From Primulina eburnea (Eukaryota > Streptophyta > Magnoliopsida > Lamiales > Gesneriaceae): a stretch of DNA of 64,000 nt. The stretch is from assembly GCF_022965805.1 (NCBI RefSeq), contig NC_133116.1, forward strand, positions 7,708,601 to 7,772,600. The letters run 5' to 3'. Position 1 is the stretch's first letter. Each line of letters begins with the position of its first letter. Shown piece by piece: positions 10,038-21,400 of the stretch. The translations under genes and the position numbers were made by a program. The notes under the pieces were generated by a model. It did not search any database. It saw nothing but the letters and a program-made list of their open reading frames with translations, and had not been told where the DNA came from.

Positions 10038-11798
10038 TGTCATGTCATTATGTATTTGATGTATATCGTGACAATGAAATTGAGAATATGAATTGACGTT
10101 GTAAGAGCTCGAGTGGAGAAGCCGGACGCAATATAGTACAAAGGTCAATATTTGTACAGAACATGTGGCGCCCGGGCGATAGAAAATGACCACCCGAGCG
10201 CCAGGGAATGTGACATTTGTGTTCGGGCAGAACACTTCGCGCCCGAGCGGTAGTATTTGACCGCCCGAGCGCGATGTAAATGTTAGGCGGACCGAACACT
10301 CTGTGCCCGAGCACGAGATGTTACCGCCCGAGCGCGGTACAAATTACACTCGGGGGCTGAGAGTTCCGCGCTCGAGCGCGAGAAGTCTACCGCCCGAGCG
10401 CCGAAGCGGTGGGGATAAGAATCCCTTCTTTCCTTCTTTTCCTTCGTCAGTTCATTTCAGCAACTTCGAGGTAAAGTTAAAGAATTCGATTTCTTTCGTC
10501 CGAATCGACTTCGAAACGCCGTCCAAACTTAAAACAAATTATATATTTGGATTCAGCGTATCGAGAGCTTCCTTCTGAGGTAAATTTCTTCTAGTTTCAG
10601 CAGCTCTAAACATTGAAGTGCTGAATAGCATGTATTTGAAGTTGAAATTTCTATATGTGATAGAATAACCCGACAAGAAATTCATATTCGAAGTCGTAAT
10701 TGAATTATGATATGATTATTATTTGATATGAATATTTGAAGTTTCAAATGATATTTGAAACTTATATTAATGATTTTGGATTATGTTATTGATTGGAGTG
10801 AGTATGTTATTGATGTAGATAAAGTATTATACCGACATCTTCAGGCTACATCAATTGCAAACGAAGAATTGAGGTATGTTGCGACCGGGTAATATACGAC
10901 AGGTATCTGTATTATATGATATATGTTTGATTGATTCGATTGAGAATATGTGTCTATATGCCTTATGTGATGACTTGATGTGACATACATGACATTGTGA
11001 TTTGAATATCGATGTATAAAATAAATGTTTTGTTAACACACATCGTTTGATGCATACATCGGTACATGACATGCACGTTGAGCTATGATCCTTGGATACC
11101 CTGATATGATTTGGTTGGATTTTGGGGTTTGTGAACACAATTGCTATGTTGGTATTATATGACCCGTAAAGCATAGACATTTGTGGCCCCGATGATTGGA
11201 TATGAGATATGGGATTTGATGGTGCTTTGTCGACGCTATCATACGAGTATCCCTTATTGAGGCCGGTGTGCCAGCTCGAGCAGTGATTTGATAGCGATTC
11301 GTTTGATTCTGACATGTGCTCAGTGGATGGGCATTTGACCTGATACCTCCACGACATACATGCATTCCATACCATATATCATTGTTTAGATATCTGTGGT
11401 ATATATGATGGTTGTTCCATACGGAGCTTTGCTCACCCCCAAGGGGGGCTGTTGTTGTCTTTGTGTGTGGACAATGGCAGGTACTCCAGGATATCAGGAG
11501 ACCAGAGAGGGTACTTCTGGAGGGAGTCACAATTTGAGTTGAGGTTTTGTATTTTGTTCCCAGTATATATATATGTATCTATATACCGAGGAATGTCCCG
11601 AGGATATGAGTTTGTTGTATATGATTGGTTTTGATTACGTGTGGGCATGTTTATGACGTGAGATGAGACACTATTTTTAGTATTCAAATAAAATGATTTG
11701 GGCTCATTGTAAAGAAAATTTAAACTCGTTTTCCGCTGTAATTAATTAACCCTAATCTAATTGTGTTATAATAACGATTATGAGCTAAGGGCCCCACA
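10038..11798 (+). repeat. 5' LTR of the truncated Ty3 element
   Basis: 1761 bp, TG...CA ends. The U3/R part contains a GC-rich hairpin array (10167-10402). The distal part (11322-11798) recurs in the 3' LTR remnant at 13152-13771. Several open frames on both strands within it are not conserved and are shadows. Confidence 0.88.
10167..10402. repeat. GC-rich hairpin array in LTR, four modules
   Basis: Modules lie at 10167-10202, 10238-10273, 10303-10337 and 10367-10402. The best have arms like GCGCCCGAGCGGT and ACCGCCCGAGCGC separated by 8-10 A/T-rich bases. The third keeps only part of the left arm. The same module, in an otherwise different LTR, occurs at 36493-36650 and 43298-43506. Confidence 0.85.
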
Positions 11799-11803
11799 CT
11801 AGA

Positions 11804-11815
11804 TGGTGTCAGAGC
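11804..11815 (+). promoter_or_regulatory. Primer binding site (initiator Met-tRNA, one mismatch)
   Basis: TGGTGTCAGAGC lies five bases after the LTR end. It differs from the standard TGGTATCAGAGC at one base. Confidence 0.75.
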
Positions 11816-12009
11816 ATAGCTGGGAATGCTCGATTGAGTCTTGTGTACACTTGAATAGGTACAAATGAATTGTGCGTTTGTGTTTGATTTAATTGTATTA
11901 CTTGCTCCTACTTGATTTGGTTTGAGTAAGTATTTGATGAGATTGATGATATGAGATGATGAGATTATGAGATTGATATTAATTTGTGATATTCATCATT
12001 GATTTGTAG

Positions 12010-13168
12010 ATGGATCACACAAATGAAGCTGCGAGTAGCAGTACTGAGAGGATTGTTGGACAATTTGAAGGATTGTCCATGGATGTGGTGATGGCTCGAA
12101 TCCAGGATCTGAAACCACCGAGGTTCTTTGGCACTGAGAGTGCTGGAAGAGCTGAAGCCTGGTTAAAGGATATCGAGCACTTGTTTAATATTGTTGAGTA
12201 TTCCAAGGCTCGGAGACTGAAACTTGCTCTCTATCAGTTAAAGGACCGAGCTAAATCTTGGTGGGAAGCCGCTGAGATTGGATTGAAAGAGGCAGGGATT
12301 GAAGTCACTTGGGATGTCTTCAAGGCCCAGTTTTTGGAGCAGTATTCTCCTCCTTCTTATTATACTGCACAGCAGAATGAGTTTAATAATCTGCAGCAGG
12401 GAATGATTACTGTTGACGAATTGTAAGAAGTTTAAGAAGACGGGTTCTGTTTCTTCGTCGTCTTCGAGCTCGAGAGGGAGTCCTGTGATTGCTCCTTACT
12501 GTAGCCATTGTGGGGGTAAACATACTATCGAGCAGTGTCGAGGTATGTTTGGTACTTGTTATCAGTGTGGGCAGGAAGGTCATTTCTCTCGAGTATGTCC
12601 GAACAGGGGTACGACTTCTTCTCGACCCCAACCAGGATTTAGAGGTGGCCCTAGCATGATGAGACCTCCTGTTCCTGTTCCCTCTTTCCAGAAGTCGAAT
12701 GTTCCACGATATCGAGGACCGGGTGGTCAGACTGCTCAAGTTCCTCCTCAGGTGAGAGTGTATGCTATGACCGAGGATCAGGCGAGAGAAACTCCTGGAG
12801 GCGTGATTGCAGGTATTTGCATGCTTTGCGATTATCCTGCACGTGTTTTATTTGATACAGGAGCATCTCATTCATTCATATCTCATGCATTTGTTGCATC
12901 TCACGATATTGAGTGTACCCCGTTGTATGATACTTTATCGATAGCCACGCCAGCAGGGAAGATTATTTTGTCTGAAAGAGTTATGCATAATTGTGTACTG
13001 ATATATGAGGATAATGTGATATTTCTGAATTTGATTGTCCTCCCAATGCACGACTTTGATTGTATTGTTGGCATGAATGTCTGGATGACAAATCGAGCTA
13101 CTGTTGATTGTTGTCATGGAGTGGTTCGATTTCGACCGATTGATGGACCCAAGTGGATAGGCATTTGA
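12010..13168 (+). pseudogene. Gag-protease remnant of the truncated Ty3 element
   Basis: An ATG at 12010 opens a Gag of the Retrotrans_gag type: PPRFFG motif, then YQLKDRAKSWWE and TWDVFKAQFLEQY. At about 12421 the frame ends and the next frame continues with a Ser-rich linker and two zinc motifs (CSHCGGKHTIEQC and CYQCGQEGHFSRVC). In the intact relative at 38.8 kb roughly a hundred codons separate these parts, so an internal deletion with frame change is likely. An aspartic protease follows (FDTGASHSFIS, about 12850-12880). The frame breaks off at 13152-13158, where it is fused to LTR sequence. In intact relatives Gag packages the RNA and the protease matures the polyprotein. Non-functional. 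Confidence 0.85.
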
Positions 13169-13392
13169 CCTGATACCTCCACGACATACATGCATTGCAT
13201 ACCATATATCATTGTTTAGATATCTGTGGTATATATGATGGTTGTTCCATACAGAGCTTTGCTCAACCCCAAGGGGGGCTGTTGTTGTCTTTGTGTGTGG
13301 ACAATGGCAGGTAATCCAGGATATCAGGAGATCGGATAGGGTACTTCTGGAGGGAGTCACAGTTTGAGTTGATGTTTTGTATTTTGTTCCCA

Positions 13393-13429
<37 letters not shown>

Positions 13430-13771
13430 GAGCCCAAATCATTTTATTTGAATACTAAAAATAGTATCTCATCTCACGTCATAAACATGCCCACACGTAA
13501 TCAAAACCAATCATATACATGCCCGATGAGAGTGTATGGTTACGTGTGGGCATGGTTACATATGGGCATGGTTACGTGTGGGCATGGTTACATATGATTG
13601 GTTTTGATTACGTGTGGGTATGTTTATGACGTGAGATGAGATACTATTTTTAGTATTCAAATAAAATGATTTGGGCTCATTGTAAAGAAAATTTAAACTC
13701 GTTTTCCGATGTAATTAATTAACCCTAATCTAATTGTGTTATAATAACGATTATGAGCTAAGGACCCCACA
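13159..13771 (+). repeat. 3' LTR remnant, 5'-truncated and rearranged
   Basis: From 13152 the sequence follows the 5' LTR from 11322 onward with a few substitutions, then has an expanded (AT)n tract (13393-13426), a 90-bp inverted copy of LTR sequence, four 16-bp repeats, and the normal LTR end. The first approximately 1284 bp of the LTR are missing. Confidence 0.85.
13427..13681. repeat. Fold-back palindrome with 16-bp tandem repeats in its loop
   Basis: 13427-13516 is the reverse complement of 13592-13681 with few mismatches. The right arm matches the normal LTR (11626-11712); the left arm is the added inverted copy. The loop holds 16-bp units alternating GGTTACGTGTGGGCAT and GGTTACATATGGGCAT from 13538, with a partial fourth unit. 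Confidence 0.88.
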
Positions 13772-16700
13772 TTAAGCATGAGGGAAAGGTACGGTGATAT
13801 GACCACTTCTTCAATTCTCATCCCAATCTCTTGCTAATTTTCCTAAATTACCTTAGATCCTATATCCATTTTATAAATTATAATATTCCTCAATTTTATA
13901 ATTATAAATCAATCAAATTCAAGAAAAAACACATTGGTATGAACTTTATTTGATAAAAAAATTACCATTTCATTCTTTACTTTTCCTTTTATTTTTTAAT
14001 TATGAAAAATAATTATACAAACACACAACATGTATGAATGGTAGTACATATAATTGAGGACAAATATTTGGAACCAAAATGCATCTGCCCATATTTAAAG
14101 CCATTGGGCTTTCTCCCTCAGTCCACATAGGCCCAAGTATTTTTATTATTTTTAACAAAAGCCTCTTTACGACATCTAATTATTACCTTTCTGTGCAAAG
14201 CGCTTAAGGTGACCATTCAGCCGGTTCATTAACCAACCCGAATCAAGCAAGATATAAATATAGCTGGAATTTTTCGGACAAATTGAACTGACGGACTCTG
14301 CTATCAAAAATAATAAACCGAACCGAATAAAATTCGACCGACAACCAAATTCACAAAACTTTTGATTTATTTTTTTTTAAAAAATTATTAAAAAAAGTCA
14401 TTATAAAAATTTAATTTTATTTATTAAAAAACAAATTATTGTTATTTCCATGTCTGTGATCAAATAAGGTTTTAATAATAGAAATTTGTGATATTTCAAT
14501 TGTATGACCAAACTGTTGGATATGTGAGCAGCAAAGAGAAGTCATATGAAGGCATTAGATTTTAATTGGTAAAACTAATGTATGCTAGAGTCAAGACTAA
14601 CAGGACGGAAGGATAATGAGACAACCACAACAGCAAGTTACGCTCATCTCCAAACTTTTGAGTCTAACGATCTGATATGTTGACACCCAAAATATAGGTG
14701 CAGTCTCTCATTTCACCTATCACTTAGTCCGAACTTTACGTTACCTCCAAACTATATAATAAAATAATATTGTATCTCAAGTAACAACTATAGATTTTGA
14801 TATAAAGCTCAACTCTCAACTATTGAACGAGTTGTGAGCCAAAAGTTTTCAATTTATTGGAACTTTAACACTAAAATAGTACGATTTCTGCACCAAATAC
14901 AATATCCATATCTAACACATTTACTTCTAATCTTACACCAAAAAGAATATTATCGAAATATTCTTTTTATTTTACAGATATTAATTATTATATTTTTAAT
15001 TATGACTAATGTTTTAATATTAATAAATTTAAATAATAATATTTAAGTTTATAATTTAATTATAAAATATAAATTAAAATATATATAATATGAATTAATA
15101 TACGAAAATTATTTAAATTGAAAAATATGAATACAAATTCAAACGTAATACAGATACAATTTCAAATATAATGAAATTACAGCTTCAAACATTTGAACAA
15201 ACGATCAATTAAAGCATTTCGTAGTGCGAAGTGGGCATCTTTGTCTTTTACACTTGTCAAATTTTGACACGTGTCAACTCTTCATTGTATGAAGTTGACA
15301 AGTGTCAACTACTCAATGGTTTGGGACACTACTCATGTTGGTAGGGTCGAACCTTCAAGGGTGCACAGAGGTCACGTTCATTTATTTATGAATTGTATTG
15401 TTATATTAATTTTTTTGCATCTGTATTAAATTATAATAATTATAAATCATTAAATCAAATTAGTCATTAATTATTAATAATTAACATAAATAAATAAATA
15501 TTTTAAAAAGCAACAATTATAATTTTTAAATTTTTATGATTAAATATCTAATTATTAAAATAATAAAATAAATATAATACTATTATTTAAATAATATTTA
15601 TAATTTTTAATACAAATATTTATAATAAATAAAAAAAATAAAAAAGATTTAAAAAAATGGGACCTCGTCTGCGCAAGATTCGCTGCACCTCGGAAATGGC
15701 CTAAATAGGCAAAGTCACACACGGATTCAAAAACACTTTAAACAGATCTCAATTGAACTCTTTGGGCTTCGAGAAGCCATTTTTTGAAACGTTGACGCGT
15801 TCCAAATGCTTTCGAGGCAATTTCGTAACACTTGGTAAGTGGGTTACTATTTTGAAATGTATTCTTTTTATTAAAATAAAATTATATTTATATATATATT
15901 TTTTAAAACTATGATTTTTTATGAAAATATATACGACTATAAATTACTTATTATTGATATCATTATGCCATGCAAAGTTTTAATATTTTAGTCGAAAACA
16001 ATTTTTTGGCTCACAAATTTGTAAGTAAATATATATTACACAAAATTTGATATATATGTATGGCTACACTTTTACTAGGTCAATGTAGGTGGCTGCACTT
16101 AATCTTGTCATTCTAGAAAACAAATAATAGTGGAAAAAATGATTCAAGTTTGGTAAACCAGGGAGTTTTCTGATGCAACTGATCCTATCATACATTTGAC
16201 TAAATAGTTTCAGATCATTCAGATAATATTTGTTTGATTCGGGTCGCACAAATATTTATTTATTGACTGGTGTGACATGTACATCGATATTTGAACATCA
16301 ATTTGTACAACACAAAAAATTCAATACAAAAATTCACTTTGTCAAAATATCACTATATATTGAATACAAAATCTCGCGATATAACAGTAAAATCTTGCGA
16401 TATAATGGTTATAAATATCGTTGTAACGATATATTGGTTATATCTTTAGCATTATTCTTATTTATTATGTGGTGATCTAATTTGACATAAATTCAAGGAT
16501 TCTTTAGCTAGTGTTTGTAAATGTTTAACAAAAATCATCATTAAAAAGTTCGTAATAATTTTTTAAAACATTTGCAAACACAACTTTAGTTATAAATCAA
16601 TGTTTTCGATAATGATTTTTTTAAACATTTGCAAACGAAACTTTAATTATATGTAAAGGTGATAAATTATAATGATATTAACTTTTAAACAAATTTCTTG

Positions 16701-16816
16701 TATAAATTCAATCTCATAGGGAAAAAATAACACGAGATGCTAAGGTTAAAGATATATAATTGATAGGATTTTAATTTTTGATGTACACAGATAACTGATA
16801 AATTAATTATCTGTCT
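13772..16816. other. AT-rich intergenic DNA
   Basis: No gene is supported. A palindrome GTTGACAAGTGTCAAC lies near 15294-15309, close to a related GACACGTGTC (about 15269-15278). A GC-richer patch at 15660-15840 has no usable frame. A short repeated phrase (ACATTTGCAAACACAACTTTAGTTATA and a close variant) recurs at about 16567 and 16634. Confidence 0.6.
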
Positions 16817-16821
16817 GTAAC

Positions 16822-18276
16822 TGATAAGCACGAATTTTATAGCGTTTAAGGGACTTTATTTTGTCGTATTCGTGCTTATCTGGCGTTTTTATTCCGAGTT
16901 TTGCGCTTAATTCGTATTATTATTGCCATTTGTAGGTTTGACCAAAAGGTGGTGAAAGCCAAAGAAATGAAAGAAAAGTCAAACGTCGCAGTGTCATGTC
17001 CGAAACACCCGGAAAATAGGAAAAACTCCTAGAGAGAAGACTTTCAGCGAGCCAATCCGGACCCTAAGACGGACCCATACACAGGGTCCATGTCCAGCAT
17101 TAGCAAGAAAAGAAAATCAGCGCAATAACACGGACCTTCATCCGGACCCCTACACGGGGTCCGTGTCCCGGAAAGAAAATTTAATCGAAGTAACACGGAC
17201 CCCACCCCGGATGCTTACACGGGGTCCGTGTGCTTGATTTTTGAGATCAGACTTCGCGCAGATTCGGTGGAGATTTGGAGGAATAAAAGAGAAAAATAAA
17301 AGATTGGAAAGGGACTTTTCAGATCGTGGACTTCAGCAGCCGATTTTGTGAGAAAAAGGCGAGAACTTTCCGACTTTTGGGAGACGGCGAAGACTTGAGA
17401 GAAAAGGCAGAGAAATCGCGCACTTCTCACGCAAGAACTGCGCACCATCACTGAGATTTTCTCTTCTCTTTCGTTTTCTTATTTTCAGTCATGAATTCGA
17501 ATATTAGATTTGATTTTAGTTTTGAGTTTATGGAGTAGTTTTTCTTGTGATCGGGACCACGATAGGGACAAACGATTGATTTTGTTTATTCGTTTGATTG
17601 TTTGATTTATAAAATTATTTTATGTTATTGATGAATTTTTGCGTAATTTTCGTGCTTTAATCTGGCCAATTAATTGCATGTTTGTTGTTTGATCTTGACT
17701 TGAAAGAGAATGGATTAAATTTAGCTTCAAAAAGATTAATCAACACACGGTTAAACCGACTAGAAATAGTATTCGGTTTCAGTGTGCGATTTTAGGCGAC
17801 AGCTGTAATTCTATCGTTGATAAATGCGTTTTTGTTTAATTAAATTTAATTATAAATAATTGGACTGTTAAATGAAAATAGGATTATAAATTCTAGAAAT
17901 AGATTTATAATTAAATTAGAGAATTGTATCGTGACAACGAATAATCAGTAGTTAAACAATTTCAGTGCGTGATAATAATCAGAGTTTGTTACCGTCGTGT
18001 GTTCCCGGTCATTTTATTTAAATTTGAAAATCCCCAAGTCCCAAGCTTCTCTGCAAATTTGATTTTAGTCTTTAATATAGCATATTTTAATTTAATTTAA
18101 TTAGTTCAAATAATCATCAAATCACTTATTATCGTTTGCCTAGATTAAATCGAATAATTAAAATCTTAGTACTTAAATAATAGTCTCTGTGGGATCGATA
18201 CTTGGACTTGTCGTCCATTTACTATAACTTGACCTAGTCCGCTTGCTAGAATTTTTTCCAACTGAAATCGCGGTCA
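16822..18276 (+). repeat. 5' LTR of the Athila element
   Basis: 1455 bp, starts TGATAAGCACGAATTT, ends CGCGGTCA. It is 69 bp shorter than the 3' LTR, mostly because one hairpin module is missing near 17030. Confidence 0.93.
17057..17231. repeat. Hairpin array in Athila 5' LTR, three modules
   Basis: Modules at 17057-17094, 17128-17166 and 17193-17231. The clearest has arms ACACGGACC and GGTCCGTGT, plus a nested alternative stem GGACCCC-TACAC-GGGGTCC. The first module has drifted (CAGGGTCCATGT). Confidence 0.88.
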
Positions 18277-18282
18277 AGTTTT

Positions 18283-18300
18283 TGGCGCCGTTGCCGGGGA
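18283..18300 (+). promoter_or_regulatory. Primer binding site (tRNA-Asp)
   Basis: TGGCGCCGTTGCCGGGGA begins six bases after the LTR end. This 18-mer is the classic Athila/Tat-type primer site complementary to tRNA-Asp. Confidence 0.92.
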
Positions 18301-18473
18301 CTATTTATTTAATATTAGGATAAATTATTTGTTTGAGACTAGTCTTTTATTCTTAGTTTTAAATTTTTCATTTATTTTTAGTATTTTAAGTAATTTTGTT
18401 TCATATTTTTATACTCTTTTGGAGCTTAAATTGTGCACTTAAATTTTTTATTTCAGGGGTTAGCTCGTGTTAT

Positions 18474-21400
18474 ATGAACTGTGCTCAAGACGTCAAAAAT
18501 CTAGTGCCACGTGATCTTGAGATTGAAAGCACTCTCCACAGTATCCGTAGAGCTCGAAGGACCAACAACTTGGCTTTTGAATCCGAATATGAAGCGGAAT
18601 CTGAAATAGACCGTAAACCAGAATTTAAAGACATGGCCGGAGAAGAGGATGAACGTACTTTAATGGAGTTTCATAGGCCAGCATTTGGAGGTTATGGCTC
18701 TAGTATTGTCCGCCCTACAATCCAAGCAAATACATTTGAACTTAAGCCAGCCATCATCCAGATGATTCAAATCCAAGTCAAATTTGGAGGATCACCTTCT
18801 GAAGATCCCAATGCACATATGGAGAACTTTCTGTAAATCTGTGATACCATCAAGTGCAATGGGGTGAATACTGATTCCATTCGACTCAGACTATTTCCAT
18901 TCTCCCTGCAGGGAGAAGCTATGGAGTGGCTTCGAGATCTTCCAACTGGTTCTATCACTACATGGGATGAGTTGGTCGAGGTCTTCATGCACAGGTATTT
19001 TCCCCCAACCAAGATTACACAGCTGAGAAATGAAATTACATCATTTAGACAGAGAGATGGGGAATCACTGAATTCAGCATGGGCAAGATTTGAGAAAATG
19101 TTGAGAATGTGCCCGAGACATGGTTTTTCAATAGGCCAGCAGGTTGAGACATTCTATTACGAGGTGGATCCGTCTGTGAAATCTATGCTTGATGCGGCAG
19201 CAAACGGTAGCTTGTACATGAAAACGCCAACCGCAGCGCTTGAAATCATATCCAATATGGCAGAGAGCAATGTGGGTTGGCAAGACAACCGCAGGGAGAA
19301 GAAAGTCGGATTTCTTGAGATGGATGCTTTAACAGTTATCACAGCAAAGCTCGATGGGTTGACACATCAGATGGCACAGTTACAGGCAAATAAATCAATA
19401 CCAGTAAAGCCAGTGCATCAAATTCAAGGAAGTGCTGAGATAGTTGGCGGATCATCTAGTGACACGCATTCATGCCAGATATGTCCGTTGAGGGAATACA
19501 GTGTTTTGGAGGGGACTCAGTAAATTATGTGGGAAACCAGGGTCGTCAGCAATATAATCCATACAGTTTCTCATATAATCTGGGCTGAAGGAATCATCCG
19601 AATTTTGGGTGGAGACTGTCAGAAAATTCTGTTGAGCAACTACAGTTTAATCCTCCGCAGCATCCCGCACAACAAAAACCTCCTCAGCAACCACCTAAAC
19701 CTCCGCAAGGTACTGGACCTTCCATGCCACCAGGTTTCAAGCCACAGGATAGCAAGTCGAATCTCGAGGATATGCTAGCCAAGTACATAGCCGGGAATTA
19801 AATGAGATGGCAAAATCATGACGCTATGATGCAAAGGGTGGAGACTCAATTAGGGCAGTTGGTGACTCAAATGGCTACACGAGCTCGAGGTTCACTACCT
19901 AGTGACACGAAAAAGAATCCAAAGGGTGTCAATGCAGTCACGGTGACACCTCCCATGAAGCAAGAGGTAGTTGATGTTGAGGAAAATGTGAAAGAAAGGG
20001 GGTCATCCAAACAACATTCCAAGGACGCCAGGGAAACAGGTAAATCTCTAAACTCAAATCCCACTGTTGATATTAATTTACTCTCGTTTCCCCAAAGAGC
20101 AAAGCAACTGCAACTGGATACTCAATTTTCAAAATTCCTTGAGATTTTCAAAAAGCTGCACATAAATATCCCGTTTGCAGAGGCTTTAGCTCAAATGCCC
20201 TCTTACGCTAAATTTCTTAAAGAAATGCTATCGAACAAGAGGAAACTAGTGGATTTTGAGACAGTGAGGCTTTCGGAGGAATGTTCTACAATTCTACAAA
20301 ATAAATTACCTCCAAAAGCTAAGGACCCAGGTAGCTTCTCTATCCCTTGTACCATAGGAATTTCATTTTTTGCTAAATCTTTGTGTGACTTAGGTGCAAG
20401 CATTAATTTAATGCATTATTCATGTTTTGAGAAGCTAGGAATTGGTGAAGTAAAACCTACTACGATTTCCCTACAATTGGCTGATAGATCTATTAGATAC
20501 CCTAGGGGAGTAGTAGAGGATGTTTTAGTGAAGGTTGACAAATTTATTTTTCCAGTGGACTTTGTTGTGTTAGATATGGAAGAGGATCGTGAGATTCCTC
20601 TTATTTGAGGAAGACCATTTTTAGCCACTGGAAAAGCTCTGATAGATGTACACAAGGGTGAGTTGGTGTTGAGATTGAATGATGAGAGTGTAGTGTTTAA
20701 TGTTTTCCAATCTATCAAATACCCTCATGACACATCTGATTGTTTTAGAATTGATGCTACTGACGAGTTTGTTGAGTGTGGATTGCAGGAATTGATAGGT
20801 GAAGATCCTTTGGAGATTTGTTTGACGGATTCACGTCCAGGAGAGTTGGAGAATGAGGATATTAAGGAATACATGCATTATATGGAAGCAGGCAGACCGA
20901 TCTCAAAAACGGTAAACTCTAGGATTGGGGAGCTTGGGCATGTCCCAAGACCTTTGAAATCATCCATCGAAGAAGCCCCAATTCTAGAGATGAAACATCT
21001 TCCTTCGCACTTAAAATATTTATTTTTACTTGATATTGATAAATTGCCAGTGATAGTTTCCTCTACTTTGACAGGGACGGAAGAGGAAAATTTGTTGCGT
21101 GTTTTGAGGGATAATATCAAAGCCATAGGTTGGAGCATTGCAGACATAAAGGGAATCATCACCTCCATGTGCATGCACAAAATTCTGATGGAGGCTGACC
21201 ACAAAACATCTACCCAACCTCAAAGATGTATGAACCCAGCTATGCAAGAGGTGGTTAAGAAAGAGGTGATAAAGCTACTGGACACAGGTATTATTTACCA
21301 GATTTCTGACAGTAGGTGGGTAAATCCAGTGCAAGTTGTTCCGAAAAAAGATGGGATCACTGTTGTAAAGAACGAAAATAATGAATTAATTCCTACCAAA

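Larger units (their letters stand above)
10038..13771 (+). mobile_element. Truncated Ty3/gypsy chromovirus-type element
   Basis: The element runs from TGTCATGTC (10038) to GACCCCACA (13771) and is bounded by a perfect 5-bp duplication TTAAG (10033-10037 and 13772-13776). It has a full 5' LTR (10038-11798), a primer site, a damaged gag and protease, and a 3' LTR that lacks its first part. RT, RNase H, integrase and the start of the 3' LTR have been deleted. The Gag with two adjacent zinc motifs resembles the Tekay-type element at 36364, but the LTR is of another family. Confidence 0.88.

Noticed and set aside
10167..10402. Regularly spaced repeats resembling a CRISPR array
   Set aside because: Units are imperfect hairpins inside a plant LTR, spacers are not of constant length, there are no cas genes and the genome is eukaryotic.
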